Below, in pieces: positions 1-8,765 of a stretch of 64,000 nucleotides of DNA (positions are counted from its first letter, which is position 1; each line of letters opens with the position of its first letter). The notes beneath the pieces were generated by a model that was not told where the DNA came from, made no database searches, and saw nothing but the letters and a program-made list of their open reading frames with translations. This DNA comes from Planctomycetota bacterium (GTDB taxonomy: Bacteria; Planctomycetota; Phycisphaerae; Phycisphaerales; SM1A02): contig JAAELP010000155.1 of NCBI GenBank assembly GCA_024226535.1, positions 1 to 64,000 of the forward strand, given 5' to 3'. The position numbers and the translations under genes are program-made.

Positions 1-449
1 ATGTCCAGGGCGCGACGCCTCGTGTCGATCTTCCCGCCCTCGTCCCCGAGATACCCGAGCATGACGTCGAAGTCGAAGTCGAGGTACGGCATGAGCCGCC
101 ATACCCACGGTCCGGCCATGTTCCCCTCGGGATCGCCCGTGGGCGTGTAGTTCGGCGCCGGGCTCATGACCTCGCCGTCGGCGTACCGGTATTGGACGTT
201 CCAGTCGTCCTGCGCTGCCACGCTGAGGTAGCCGGGCAGCACGGCGTCGTCATGCATCTGGGAGTACTGCGTCCACGCCATGCCGATCTGCCGCAGCCGG
301 TTGAGGTCCTCGAGCTTGCGGGCGGTCTTGATCGCGCTGCCGAGGCTCGGCATCAGGAGCGCGACGAGCACGGCCATGATCCCGATCACGACGACCATCT
401 CGGTCTGCGTGAACCCTCGTCGGCCCGTCGTCACTCCGGGATCTCTCAT
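1..449 (-). CDS. Type IV pilin-like / type II secretion pseudopilin (3' end outside window)
   Basis: The reading frame runs from ATG at 449 to the window edge with no stop, giving 149 residues of N-terminal sequence. After a short basic leader (MRDPGVTTGRRG) comes a class III prepilin signal, G-FTQTE, followed by a hydrophobic helix (MVVVIGIMAVLVALLMPSL). This is the prepilin peptidase site and N-terminal methylation motif of type IV pilins and pseudopilins; the E five residues after the cleavage site is present. The rest is globular (DLNRLRQIGMAWTQYSQMH), like the planctomycete pseudopilin-like proteins of the H-X9-DG group, but the C-terminus is missing so subfamily cannot be fixed. A weak GAGGG lies upstream of the start. 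A five-codon reading frame (ATG at 463) overlaps the start as ATGA and may be incidental. Confidence 0.75.
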   Translation of the reverse strand, partial: MRDPGVTTGRRGFTQTEMVVVIGIMAVLVALLMPSLGSAIKTARKLEDLNRLRQIGMAWTQYSQMHDDAVLPGYLSVAAQDDWNVQYRYADGEVMSPAPNYTPTGDPEGNMAGPWVWRLMPYLDFDFDVMLGYLGDEGGKIDTRRRALD

Positions 450-574
450 GGGCCGGCCCTCATGCTCGCACGATACCCCACCGTTGATGCTCTATGCTCC
501 CGGATGGGCCAGCCTGCGCGCGAACGTCCAAAATGCGCCCCCCCCGACCCGCGGCAGAGATCCGGAGATTCCGC

Positions 575-2995
575 ATGAGACGTCTTTCCCCCCTTCTCCT
601 CGGTCTGATCGTCGCCACGACCGTGCTCCACACCGCCGTCACGCACGCGGGCGAGCCCTACCGCAAGCCTCCCGCCGACATCGTGAAGATGCTGACAGCG
701 CCGCCGCTGCCTTCGGTCAGCGTGGATCCGACCCGGCGTCACATGCTCCTGATCGAACACCGGCCGATGCCGATGCTGTCGGACCTCGCGCAGCCGATGC
801 TGCGTCTGGCCGGCCGGCGGATCAACCCGAACACGAACGGGCCGCACCGCACATCCGGGATCACCGGGATCCGGGTTCGGCCCCTGGACGGTGGCCCGGA
901 GGTCGCCGTGCCGCTGCCGGCGGGGCGCGGGATCGGCACGCCGAGGTGGTCGCCGAACGGGGAGCGGTTCGCGTTCACGGTGACCGACGACGGCGGCGTG
1001 ACGCTCGCCGTCTACGACGTGGCCACGGGCGTGCTGACCCGGATCGACGGGCACCTGAACGCGACGGGGCGCACCGTCTCGTGGATGCCCGACAGCGTTC
1101 GGTTGCTCGTTCGCTTCGTTCCCGCCGGCCGCGGGGCCACGCCCGAACGCCCCGCCGTGCCCGACGGCCCGATCGTCCAGGAGGCGGCCAACCGAACGTC
1201 GCCGGTGCGCACGTACCAGGACCTGCTCACCGACCCGCACGACGAGGCGTTGTTCGACCACTACTTCACCGAGCAGCTCGCTCTCGTGCAGATCATCCCC
1301 GGCGGCGGATGGAAGCGACGCGACGTCGGCGCGCCCGCGATCTACGCGGCGGTCGACCCGTCACCCACCGCACGCTACCTGCTCACGTCGCGTGTCGTCC
1401 GGCCGTACTCGTACCAGGTCACGATGGGCTCCTTCCCGAAGCTCGTCGAGGTCCGCGACCTGCGCACGGACGAGGTCACGCTCATCGCCGACCAACCGCT
1501 CGCCGACCGGACGCCGATCGGCGGCGTGCCGACGGGACCGCGCCGGATCCGCTGGCAGAACGTCGTCGACTCGCAACGCCTCCTGTGGGCTGAGGCGCTC
1601 GACGAAGGCAACCCGAAGAACGAGGTGCCGCACCGCGACCGCATCATGAACCTCGACGCCCCGTTCGACGGCGAGCCCCGCGAACTCCACCGCACGGAGC
1701 ACCGCGTCCAGGGCATGACGTGGATCGAACACTCGAGCCTCTGCCTCGTCGGCGAGTACGACCGCGACCGGCGCTGGACACGCACCTGGCTGCTCAGCCC
1801 GGGCGCGCCCGATCCGGCCCGGCTCGTCTGGGACCGCAGCATCCGCGACCGCTACGGCGATCCCGGGCGCCCGATGATGACGACGAACCGCGACGGCCGG
1901 CGCGTCGCGATGCTGCGCGGCGGATGGATCTGGCTCACCGGCTCCGGCGCCTCGCCCGAGGGCGACCGCCCGTTCCTCGACCGCCTCAGCCTCGAGACGC
2001 TGGAGACCGAGCGTCTCTGGCAGTGCTCCGACGGCGCGTACGAGCAGGTCGTGGACGTGCTGGAGCGCCCCGGCGGTCGCGTGCTCACGAGGCACGAGGC
2101 GCCCGACGCGCCGCCGAACTACTTCGCGATCGATCTCGACACCGGCGAGCGCTCGCGGCTCACGGACTTCGCCGATCCGCAACCCGAGCTTCGCTCGGTG
2201 CGCAAGGAGATCGTCCGCTATCCGCGCGACGACGGCGTGGACCTCTCAGCCACGCTCTACCTGCCGCCCGGCTACGACCGGGAGCGCGACGGGCCGCTGC
2301 CGCTCATCGTCTGGGCGTACCCCCGCGAGTTCAACGACCCGTACACAGCCGGGCAGGTTCGCGGCTCACCGCACCGCTTCACGAGGATCTCCGGAACCTC
2401 GCACCTGTTCCTGCTGCTCGCCGGCTACGCGATCATGGACCGCGCGACGATGCCGGTCATCGGCTCCGACCCGGAGACCGTCAACGACACGTTCATCGAC
2501 CAGATCGTCGCCAGCGCCCGGGCTGCGATCGACGAGGCGGAGCGGCGCGGCGTGGCCGATCCGACCCGCGTCGGCGTCGGCGGCCACAGCTACGGCGCGT
2601 TCATGACCGCGAACCTGCTCGCCCACAGCGACCTGTTCCGGGCCGGGATCGCGCGAAGCGGCGCCTACAACCGCACGCTCACACCGTTCGGCTTCCAGGC
2701 CGAGCGCCGCACGTTCTGGGAAGCGCCGGAGACGTACTTCGAGCTTTCGCCGTTCATGCACGCCCACGAGATCGACGAGCCGCTGTTGCTGATCCACGGA
2801 CGCCGCGACAACAACTCGGGGACCTTCCCGATCCAGTCCGAACGCCTCTTCCACGCGGTCAAGGGCAACGGCGGCACCGTCCGGCTCGTCATGCTCCCCC
2901 ACGAGAGCCACGGCTACCGCGCCGAGGAGTCGATCATGCACGTGCTCGCGGAAATGATCGACTGGTTCGAGCGGCACGTGAAGAGCGGGACGTGA
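575..2995 (+). CDS. Exported S9D-type prolyl oligopeptidase (glutamyl endopeptidase-like)
   Basis: An 806-residue serine peptidase of the prolyl oligopeptidase family (S9). A signal peptide covers about residues 1-25 (LLLGLIVATTVLHTAVTHAG), so the enzyme is exported. The N-terminal half is a beta-propeller beginning with a segment (HRPMPMLSDLAQPMLRLAG) recognisable from the plant chloroplast glutamyl endopeptidase group, S9D. The alpha/beta-hydrolase half carries the nucleophile in GGHSYGAF (Ser672), the acid in RRDNNSGT (Asp745) and the base in HESHGY (His779), so the triad is intact. The start at 575 is preferred over an in-frame ATG at 494 because it directly precedes the signal peptide and has GGAG nine bases upstream. 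Likely role: cleavage of peptides in the periplasm; specificity after Glu is inferred from family resemblance only. Confidence 0.88.
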   Translation: MRRLSPLLLGLIVATTVLHTAVTHAGEPYRKPPADIVKMLTAPPLPSVSVDPTRRHMLLIEHRPMPMLSDLAQPMLRLAGRRINPNTNGPHRTSGITGIRVRPLDGGPEVAVPLPAGRGIGTPRWSPNGERFAFTVTDDGGVTLAVYDVATGVLTRIDGHLNATGRTVSWMPDSVRLLVRFVPAGRGATPERPAVPDGPIVQEAANRTSPVRTYQDLLTDPHDEALFDHYFTEQLALVQIIPGGGWKRRDVGAPAIYAAVDPSPTARYLLTSRVVRPYSYQVTMGSFPKLVEVRDLRTDEVTLIADQPLADRTPIGGVPTGPRRIRWQNVVDSQRLLWAEALDEGNPKNEVPHRDRIMNLDAPFDGEPRELHRTEHRVQGMTWIEHSSLCLVGEYDRDRRWTRTWLLSPGAPDPARLVWDRSIRDRYGDPGRPMMTTNRDGRRVAMLRGGWIWLTGSGASPEGDRPFLDRLSLETLETERLWQCSDGAYEQVVDVLERPGGRVLTRHEAPDAPPNYFAIDLDTGERSRLTDFADPQPELRSVRKEIVRYPRDDGVDLSATLYLPPGYDRERDGPLPLIVWAYPREFNDPYTAGQVRGSPHRFTRISGTSHLFLLLAGYAIMDRATMPVIGSDPETVNDTFIDQIVASARAAIDEAERRGVADPTRVGVGGHSYGAFMTANLLAHSDLFRAGIARSGAYNRTLTPFGFQAERRTFWEAPETYFELSPFMHAHEIDEPLLLIHGRRDNNSGTFPIQSERLFHAVKGNGGTVRLVMLPHESHGYRAEESIMHVLAEMIDWFERHVKSGT

Positions 2996-3027
2996 CCGCC
3001 TAGGATCGGGGTGAAGGAGGAGGCGAC

Positions 3028-5325
3028 GTGAAGAGCGTACTCCTGACCGCCCTCACCGTCACCACCCTCGCCACGGGCGCGGGCGCGACGCCGCCGGGGT
3101 GTCCCTTCGCCAGCGAGCTCCGTTACTGGGCGGTCATCGGTGTCAAGAACGCGGAACTCGCTGACCTCAACGGCGATCTCCTCCCGGACCTGGCCATGGC
3201 GCCGGACGCAGCCGTGATGCTCAACAACGGCGACGGCACGTATGCATCGCCGGTCGAGTACGGCGACGGCGCGGACGACGTGGCCACCGGCGACCTGGAC
3301 GGCGACGGCGACCGCGACCTCGTGGCCATCTGGAGTTCGGAGGATGAGATCACCATCCACTTGAACGACGGACACGGCGTCTTTGCGCTCTCAGCCGTGT
3401 ACGAAGCCGACAACTGGCCCAACGCACTCGCGATCGGGGACCTGGACGGCGATCTCGATCTCGACATCGCCGTGACGAGCCAGTACCGCGTGTCGATCTT
3501 CCTCAACAACGGTGACGCCACGCTCGCCGCATTCACGATCTACGAGGCGGTCAATGGCCTGACGGACGTCGCGCTGGGCGACCTCGACGACGACCTCGAC
3601 CTCGACCTGGTCATGGCCAACATCGGCGCCGACATCATCGCGGTCATGGCGAACAACGGCGACGCGTCGTTCGCGACGGAGACGCAGTTCGGCGTGGGAG
3701 CCGCACCCGCGGCCATCGCCTTGAACGACATGGACGGCGATCGGCACCTCGACGCCGTGACGGTGAACAGGGACGACGACACCGTGTCGATCCTGATCGG
3801 CGATGGGAACGGCGGCTTCGAGCCTCAAGTGATCCTCGCCGTCGGGGAGTACCCGGTCTCGCTGGCCGCTGGTGACATCGACGGCGACGGCGATCCGGAT
3901 CTCGCGGTGGGCGATCGAACCGACGACACGATCTCGGTCCTCCTGAACGGCGGCGACGGGACGTTCGGTCCGCGGTCCACGTACGACGTCGGACGCGGAC
4001 CGGAGGCGGTGGCGATCGGTGACGTCGACGGTGACGGTGACGCGGAGTTGGTAGCCGGCCACCAATACAGCCGGGACGTTGCGGTGCTCTTGAACCGCGG
4101 CGAAGGCGAGTTCCGAACGGACGTGCGTTACGCGGTCGGCAATCCGGCAATCGTCGTCGCCACCGACGCGGACGGAGACGGAGACGCCGACCTCGCCGTC
4201 GCCCAGCGCAGCTCCGACGGAGTCACCGTCATGCTCAATGACGGCCTCGGTCACTTCGATGCCGGCACCTTCTACGACGCCGGCGACTTCCCGCAAGGCC
4301 TGGCCGTGGCCGACCTCGACGGCGATGAGACGCCAGACCTGATCGTTTCGAACACCGGGAGCGACGATGTATCCGTGTTTCTCAACGACGGCACGGGTGT
4401 GTTCGCGGCGGGCGTCGAATACGCCACCGGAGTTGATCCGCGCGGGGTGGCCGCCGGCGATGTGGACGGCGATGATGACATCGATCTGGTCACCGCCAAT
4501 AACGAAAGCGCCGATGTCTCGGTGCTCCTGAATACCGGCGATGGTACGTTCGCAACCCACGTCACCCACGGTGTCGGTGAGAACCCGTTCGGGGTCGCCC
4601 TTGGCGACCTCGACGGCGATGGCGATCTGGACCTTGCGGTGACGAATGGCCTCTTCGGCCCCGCGGGCGGCGACTCGGTCTCGGTCCTGCTCAACAACGG
4701 CGACGCCACCTTCGCGCCGCACGTCGAGTACGTCGCCGGAACGGGTCAGTTCTCGGTCGCGATCGGCGACATGGACGGCGATGGCGACGAAGATATCGTG
4801 GTACCCGATGGGTTTGGTGACCACATCGCGGTGCTTCCGAACAACGGCGACGGCACGTTCGCTCCGGCCGTCTATGCACCAACGGCTAGAGGCCCGTCGC
4901 TCATCGTGCTCGCCGATCTCGACGACGACGGCGACCTCGACGTCGCCGCCGGACATCAGCCGATCCAGGCCGTCTCGGTCATCTGGAACGACGGCAGCGG
5001 CAACCTGACGCCGGGGGCCGTCTACGGCGCCGGACGCGATCCCGGCTCGGTCGACACCGGCGATCTCGACGGCGACGGCGATCTCGATCTCGTCGCCGCC
5101 AACAGCTTCGGCGACTCGGTGTCGATCATCTTCAACGAGTGCCTGTCGCCACCCTGCCTCGAGGACCTCAACGACTCCGGCGACGTCGGTTTCGGCGACA
5201 TGCTCGCGATCATCAGCGCCTGGGGCCCCTGCGGCGAGCCGTGTCCCGAGGATCTCAACGGCAACGGCGATGTCGACTTCGCGGACATTCTCGCGGTGAT
5301 CGGAGCGTGGGGACCATGCCCGTAA
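3028..5325 (+). CDS. Exported FG-GAP/VCBS repeat protein with two dockerin-like repeats
   Basis: 765 residues, starting at GTG 3028 behind a strong AGGAGGAGG Shine-Dalgarno. A signal peptide (about residues 1-20) is followed by roughly twelve to thirteen FG-GAP/VCBS repeats, each containing a calcium-binding loop such as GDLDGDGDLD and a strand ending in VLLNNGDGTF; this predicts a beta-propeller or string of propeller blades outside the cell. The C-terminus carries two tandem dockerin-like units (DLNDSGDVGFGDMLAIISAW and DLNGNGDVDFADILAVIGAW) each closed by WGPC. The same tail occurs on six other proteins in this window. No catalytic domain is visible; adhesion or surface display is inferred. 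The upstream peptidase gene ends 32 bases before, so the two may be cotranscribed. Confidence 0.85.
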   Translation: MKSVLLTALTVTTLATGAGATPPGCPFASELRYWAVIGVKNAELADLNGDLLPDLAMAPDAAVMLNNGDGTYASPVEYGDGADDVATGDLDGDGDRDLVAIWSSEDEITIHLNDGHGVFALSAVYEADNWPNALAIGDLDGDLDLDIAVTSQYRVSIFLNNGDATLAAFTIYEAVNGLTDVALGDLDDDLDLDLVMANIGADIIAVMANNGDASFATETQFGVGAAPAAIALNDMDGDRHLDAVTVNRDDDTVSILIGDGNGGFEPQVILAVGEYPVSLAAGDIDGDGDPDLAVGDRTDDTISVLLNGGDGTFGPRSTYDVGRGPEAVAIGDVDGDGDAELVAGHQYSRDVAVLLNRGEGEFRTDVRYAVGNPAIVVATDADGDGDADLAVAQRSSDGVTVMLNDGLGHFDAGTFYDAGDFPQGLAVADLDGDETPDLIVSNTGSDDVSVFLNDGTGVFAAGVEYATGVDPRGVAAGDVDGDDDIDLVTANNESADVSVLLNTGDGTFATHVTHGVGENPFGVALGDLDGDGDLDLAVTNGLFGPAGGDSVSVLLNNGDATFAPHVEYVAGTGQFSVAIGDMDGDGDEDIVVPDGFGDHIAVLPNNGDGTFAPAVYAPTARGPSLIVLADLDDDGDLDVAAGHQPIQAVSVIWNDGSGNLTPGAVYGAGRDPGSVDTGDLDGDGDLDLVAANSFGDSVSIIFNECLSPPCLEDLNDSGDVGFGDMLAIISAWGPCGEPCPEDLNGNGDVDFADILAVIGAWGPCP

Positions 5326-5365
5326 TGCGTGCCCGTAACGAGGACCGGTCGTCTCCCCTGCCGGC

Positions 5366-7915
5366 TCAGTCCTGGAACTCGCTCAACTCCGCCCACGTCC
5401 ACGGGCGGCGGCGGCTGCGCGTGGCTTCGCGGACGCCGTGGACCTGCTCGGCGGTGACGGGCTCGGCGTCGTTGCCCCATGACTGGCGCACGTACGTGAG
5501 CACGGCGGCCATCGCCTCGTCGCCGTAGATCGGCGCCGGGGGCATGAGCAGATCGAACCGTTGCCCGTTCACCTCGACGGGACCCGTCATCCCGTTCATC
5601 ACGATGCGCATGAGGCGCTGGGGCGAGCCGAGCGTCATCTCCGTGCGCACGAGAGGTGGCGCGACCCCGGGCTGCCCGCGTCCGCTCACCTGGTGACACG
5701 TCGAGCAGTACAGGCCATAGAGACGGCGACCACGCTCGAAGAGCGCCTTGTCGATGCTGGTGCCCGCCGCGGGCGGCGCCGAGAGGCGATCGAGCCAGTC
5801 GAGGTGACCGTCCAGACGCCGCGCGATCTCGACCGCCGGCTCCTTGCCCGCCGGCTGCACGAGCTGCTCCCAGCCGCGCGGAGCGCGGGCGAGCCGGAGG
5901 CGCCGCGGGTTGTCCGAGTCGAGCTGGATCACCGCCGCGACGCGATCGAGGATCACCTCGCGTTGCCACCGGGCCTGGCGCGCCGCGACCGCGATATCGA
6001 GGAGGCCGGCGATCGCCTGCGGCGAGTCGGAGCGCAGGATGGAGTCGGCGATGACCGCGACGGCGACCCGTCGTCCGGGATCGTCGTCGCGCCACGCTTC
6101 GTCGAGCAGCAGCCCGCGCAGGAACGGCAGTTCGCGACCGGCGAGACCCGAGACGACCGCCGACCGCACCTGGCGGTCGTCGGCCCAGCGGGTCAGGACC
6201 CGGCGCATGAGCGCCCGCGCGCCGCCGGAGCGGGCTTCCCCCAGCGAGAAGGCGAGCTGACCACGCACGCCCGGAGCGTCATCGTCGAGCCGCGCCGCCA
6301 GCGCCTCGAGCACCCGCTCGTCGTCGATCCACCGCTCCGCCAGACGCACCGCGTTCGCCCGCACGACGGGGTCGGGATCGTCCAGCGCCGCGAGCACGTC
6401 GGGGGTCGTCAACGCGCCGACGCCCTCCAGCGTCCAGAGCGCGTGCAGCCTCGTCACGGGGTCGGGGGCCTCCAGCAGCCGCCGGAGCCGCGGCGCGGCA
6501 TCCCGCGCGCCGCGCTCCACGAGCAGACGCTGCGCGGTGTCCCGCCACCAGCCGCCCGGGTGGGCGAGCAGATCGACGAGATCTTCGTCGGCGGCGCCCG
6601 CGAGCCGTGGCGGCTCGATCGGCTCCGTGTCTTCGGGCACGATGCGATAGATCCGCCCCAGGCCCACCGGCGTGTCGAGCCCGCGAGCGATGACCTGCTT
6701 GCGCAGGAACGTGGTCATGAAGATGCGATGCTGGAGGATGCCGCGGTACATGTCCACGACGTACAGCGCGCCGTCCGGACCCACCCGCAGGTTCACCGGC
6801 CGGAAGCGCTCGTCGGTGGAGGCGAGAAACTCCCGCCGCTCGTACGCGGGCTCGGCGACCGGGCGCCCCTCGTGCTCGCGCATCACGTAGCGTTTGACGA
6901 GGTGCGCCGCGGGCTCGCAGACGAACGCGTTGCCATCGTGCGTCGCGGGGAACGTCTGGCCTCGATAGATGACGGGGCCGCAGGCGGAGGTGAACTCTGC
7001 GAGCTTCCCCTCGGGTGTCAGCACGGCCTCGCGATACCCGCGGTTGACGCCCGGTGTGGGCCGGATCGGCCAGACGCGGAAGTCATGGGCGATGCGTTCG
7101 TTGATCCCGACGACGTTCGGATGGGCGGGATTGCGCGACGCGTACTGAAGGCCGAAGAGATCGGCGCGGAGCGGATCGGCATTCGTCGTGTAGTAGATGC
7201 GGCCGACGTCGTCGCGCGTGATCCCCCACTGGCCGTGCCCGGGTGTGGCCTGCCGGTGCAGCAGGTGGCCGTCGTACCGAAAGCGCACGGGGTGCTGGGA
7301 GCAGTGGATCCAGTTGTCGAGCCCGGGGAGAAGGCCGTTGCCGGCGTGCTCGGGGCTGTCGCGACCGCCGAAGCCTTCCTCGAGCCGCATGCGCGAGTCG
7401 GCGCGGCCGTCGCCGCTCGTGTCGCGGCAGTAGAGCAGGTCCGGCGGCACGATTACAAGCGCTCCGTCGTGCACCGGCAGCACCGCCCGCGGCAGCACGA
7501 GCCGATCCATGAAGACACGCCCGGTGTCCATCCGGCCGTCCCCGTCGCGATCGGTGAGCACGACGATGCGCCCGACCGGGTTCAACTCGGCACGGCCGTC
7601 CACGTCGGGCATGTACCCGCGCATCTCGACGACCCACATCCGCCCGTCGGCGTCGAAGGCGATCGCGACGGGATCCTCCACGAGCGGCTCGGCGGCGGCC
7701 ACCTCGATGCGGAAGCCCTCCTCGATGCGGAATCCCGCCAGCGCCTCGTCCGGCGTCAGCACCGGCGCCGGCGGAAGCTGAAGCTCCGGCGGCAGCGGCG
7801 GCTGCTCCTCGCCGGCGACGTCGCCCTGCTGCGCGGCGGCGATCGACGCGAGCGCGAGCAACGCGCCGGCCGAGGCGATGCGGACCCGGCGTCGGCAGCG
7901 CGTGTCACGACGCAT
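5366..7915 (-). CDS. PVC-type heme-binding protein: propeller, HEAT repeats and cytochrome c
   Basis: 849 residues, exported (signal peptide near residues 1-26, ending ASIAAA). The N-terminal part (about 50-420) is the membrane-bound dehydrogenase-type propeller typical of planctomycete and verrucomicrobial proteins (DPVAIAFDADGRMWVVEMRG, VVDMYRG). HEAT-like repeats follow at about 450-660 (DPDPVVRANAVRLAERW). A single cytochrome c domain at about 720-820 has the heme attachment motif CSTCH at 737-741. Such proteins are thought to oxidise sugars or related substrates in the periplasm, but the substrate is unknown. The ATG at 7915 overlaps the end of the DUF1080 gene by 11 bases, suggesting translational coupling, and these two domains often occur together in the phylum. 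Confidence 0.88.
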   Translation of the reverse strand: MRRDTRCRRRVRIASAGALLALASIAAAQQGDVAGEEQPPLPPELQLPPAPVLTPDEALAGFRIEEGFRIEVAAAEPLVEDPVAIAFDADGRMWVVEMRGYMPDVDGRAELNPVGRIVVLTDRDGDGRMDTGRVFMDRLVLPRAVLPVHDGALVIVPPDLLYCRDTSGDGRADSRMRLEEGFGGRDSPEHAGNGLLPGLDNWIHCSQHPVRFRYDGHLLHRQATPGHGQWGITRDDVGRIYYTTNADPLRADLFGLQYASRNPAHPNVVGINERIAHDFRVWPIRPTPGVNRGYREAVLTPEGKLAEFTSACGPVIYRGQTFPATHDGNAFVCEPAAHLVKRYVMREHEGRPVAEPAYERREFLASTDERFRPVNLRVGPDGALYVVDMYRGILQHRIFMTTFLRKQVIARGLDTPVGLGRIYRIVPEDTEPIEPPRLAGAADEDLVDLLAHPGGWWRDTAQRLLVERGARDAAPRLRRLLEAPDPVTRLHALWTLEGVGALTTPDVLAALDDPDPVVRANAVRLAERWIDDERVLEALAARLDDDAPGVRGQLAFSLGEARSGGARALMRRVLTRWADDRQVRSAVVSGLAGRELPFLRGLLLDEAWRDDDPGRRVAVAVIADSILRSDSPQAIAGLLDIAVAARQARWQREVILDRVAAVIQLDSDNPRRLRLARAPRGWEQLVQPAGKEPAVEIARRLDGHLDWLDRLSAPPAAGTSIDKALFERGRRLYGLYCSTCHQVSGRGQPGVAPPLVRTEMTLGSPQRLMRIVMNGMTGPVEVNGQRFDLLMPPAPIYGDEAMAAVLTYVRQSWGNDAEPVTAEQVHGVREATRSRRRPWTWAELSEFQD

Positions 7916-8558
7916 CGGTACGGATCTCCCGCAGCCGGATGCGGCGCCACCGGATGCGGCCCTGCGTTCCGGAGTGCACCTGCAACGCAACGAACCCTCG
8001 CGCGTCGGCGCCGTCGACGAGGTCGGCACACGGCACCCCATTGACCCAGGTGCGCAGCCGAGCGCCCTCGGCGCGAATCACGTAGGCGTTCCACCCGTCG
8101 AGACGGAACGCGCCACGGGCAACGGGCTCGTCGGCGAGCGAGGCGAGCCATCCCCGGCGGCCCTCGTCGTAGATGCCACCGGACCAGGCGCGCTCGGACG
8201 GATCGATCTCGCACTGGTAGCCGTAGACACGTCCGTCGTCGCGCTGGTGCGACCGGAACTGGACACCGGAGTTCCCCGGCACCTCCAGACGCACCTCGAG
8301 GCGAAGCTCGAAGTCGCCGAACTCTCGCTCGGTCCGCAGGAACGTGTTCGGCCCCGGTCCGACGGTCCCGACGATCGCCCCGTCCTCGACGGCATAGGTC
8401 GCCCCCCCGCCGACGACGCGCCAGCCGGCGAGCGTGTGGCCGTCGAAGAGCGGCTCGAATCCCGACTCCGCGGCGAGCGCCGACCTGGGGCTGGACGCCG
8501 ATCCGGACGCACAGCCGATGAGCGAGCACGCCGCGAGAACGTAAAGAAGCCGCCTCAT
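7905..8558 (-). CDS. DUF1080 (3-keto-disaccharide hydrolase-like) lipoprotein
   Basis: 217 residues from ATG 8558. The N-terminus is a lipoprotein signal with lipobox LIGC, predicting attachment of Cys16 to a membrane. The remainder is the concanavalin-like DUF1080 fold, recognisable from FEPLFDGHTLAGWRV at its start, the central NSGVQFRS and GYQCEID segments, and the closing strand RIRWRRIRLREI. Members of this family hydrolyse 3-keto-glycosides or bind sugars. It is the upstream partner of the PVC-type heme protein gene with an 11-base overlap, so the pair may oxidise a glycoside and then cleave it; that pathway order is inferred. An in-frame ATG at 8576 is an alternative start with GGTG just upstream and would only lengthen the signal peptide by six residues. 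Confidence 0.85.
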   Translation of the reverse strand: MRRLLYVLAACSLIGCASGSASSPRSALAAESGFEPLFDGHTLAGWRVVGGGATYAVEDGAIVGTVGPGPNTFLRTEREFGDFELRLEVRLEVPGNSGVQFRSHQRDDGRVYGYQCEIDPSERAWSGGIYDEGRRGWLASLADEPVARGAFRLDGWNAYVIRAEGARLRTWVNGVPCADLVDGADARGFVALQVHSGTQGRIRWRRIRLREIRTDAS

Positions 8559-8765
8559 GCCACGAGTGAAGGTCATTTCACCGCGTGCGTCAAACGGCAC
8601 GAAACCGCACCACGGACCGCCGGACACGCGTCAGGCGGGTAATTATCAGACGCGGCCCGGCCGCATGCCCCCGGTCGGGATCGAATATCGGGATTCCACC
8701 CCATGGACCCGGGCCATACCGGGCGGATCATGAGAATGCCACAGAGGCGCACAGGAGCTCGCCCC
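8559..8765. other. Divergent intergenic region
   Basis: About 207 bases between the DUF1080 gene (minus) and citrate synthase (plus). It should hold both promoters. An AT-rich stretch (TAATTATC near 8641-8648) is the only obvious candidate -10 region; no gene or repeat is visible. Confidence 0.35.

Noticed and set aside
450..463. Five-codon leader reading frame overlapping the pilin start (ATGA), with TATCGT six bases upstream
   Set aside because: Too short to support as a gene; the overlap may be chance and the hexamer may simply be the pilin promoter.
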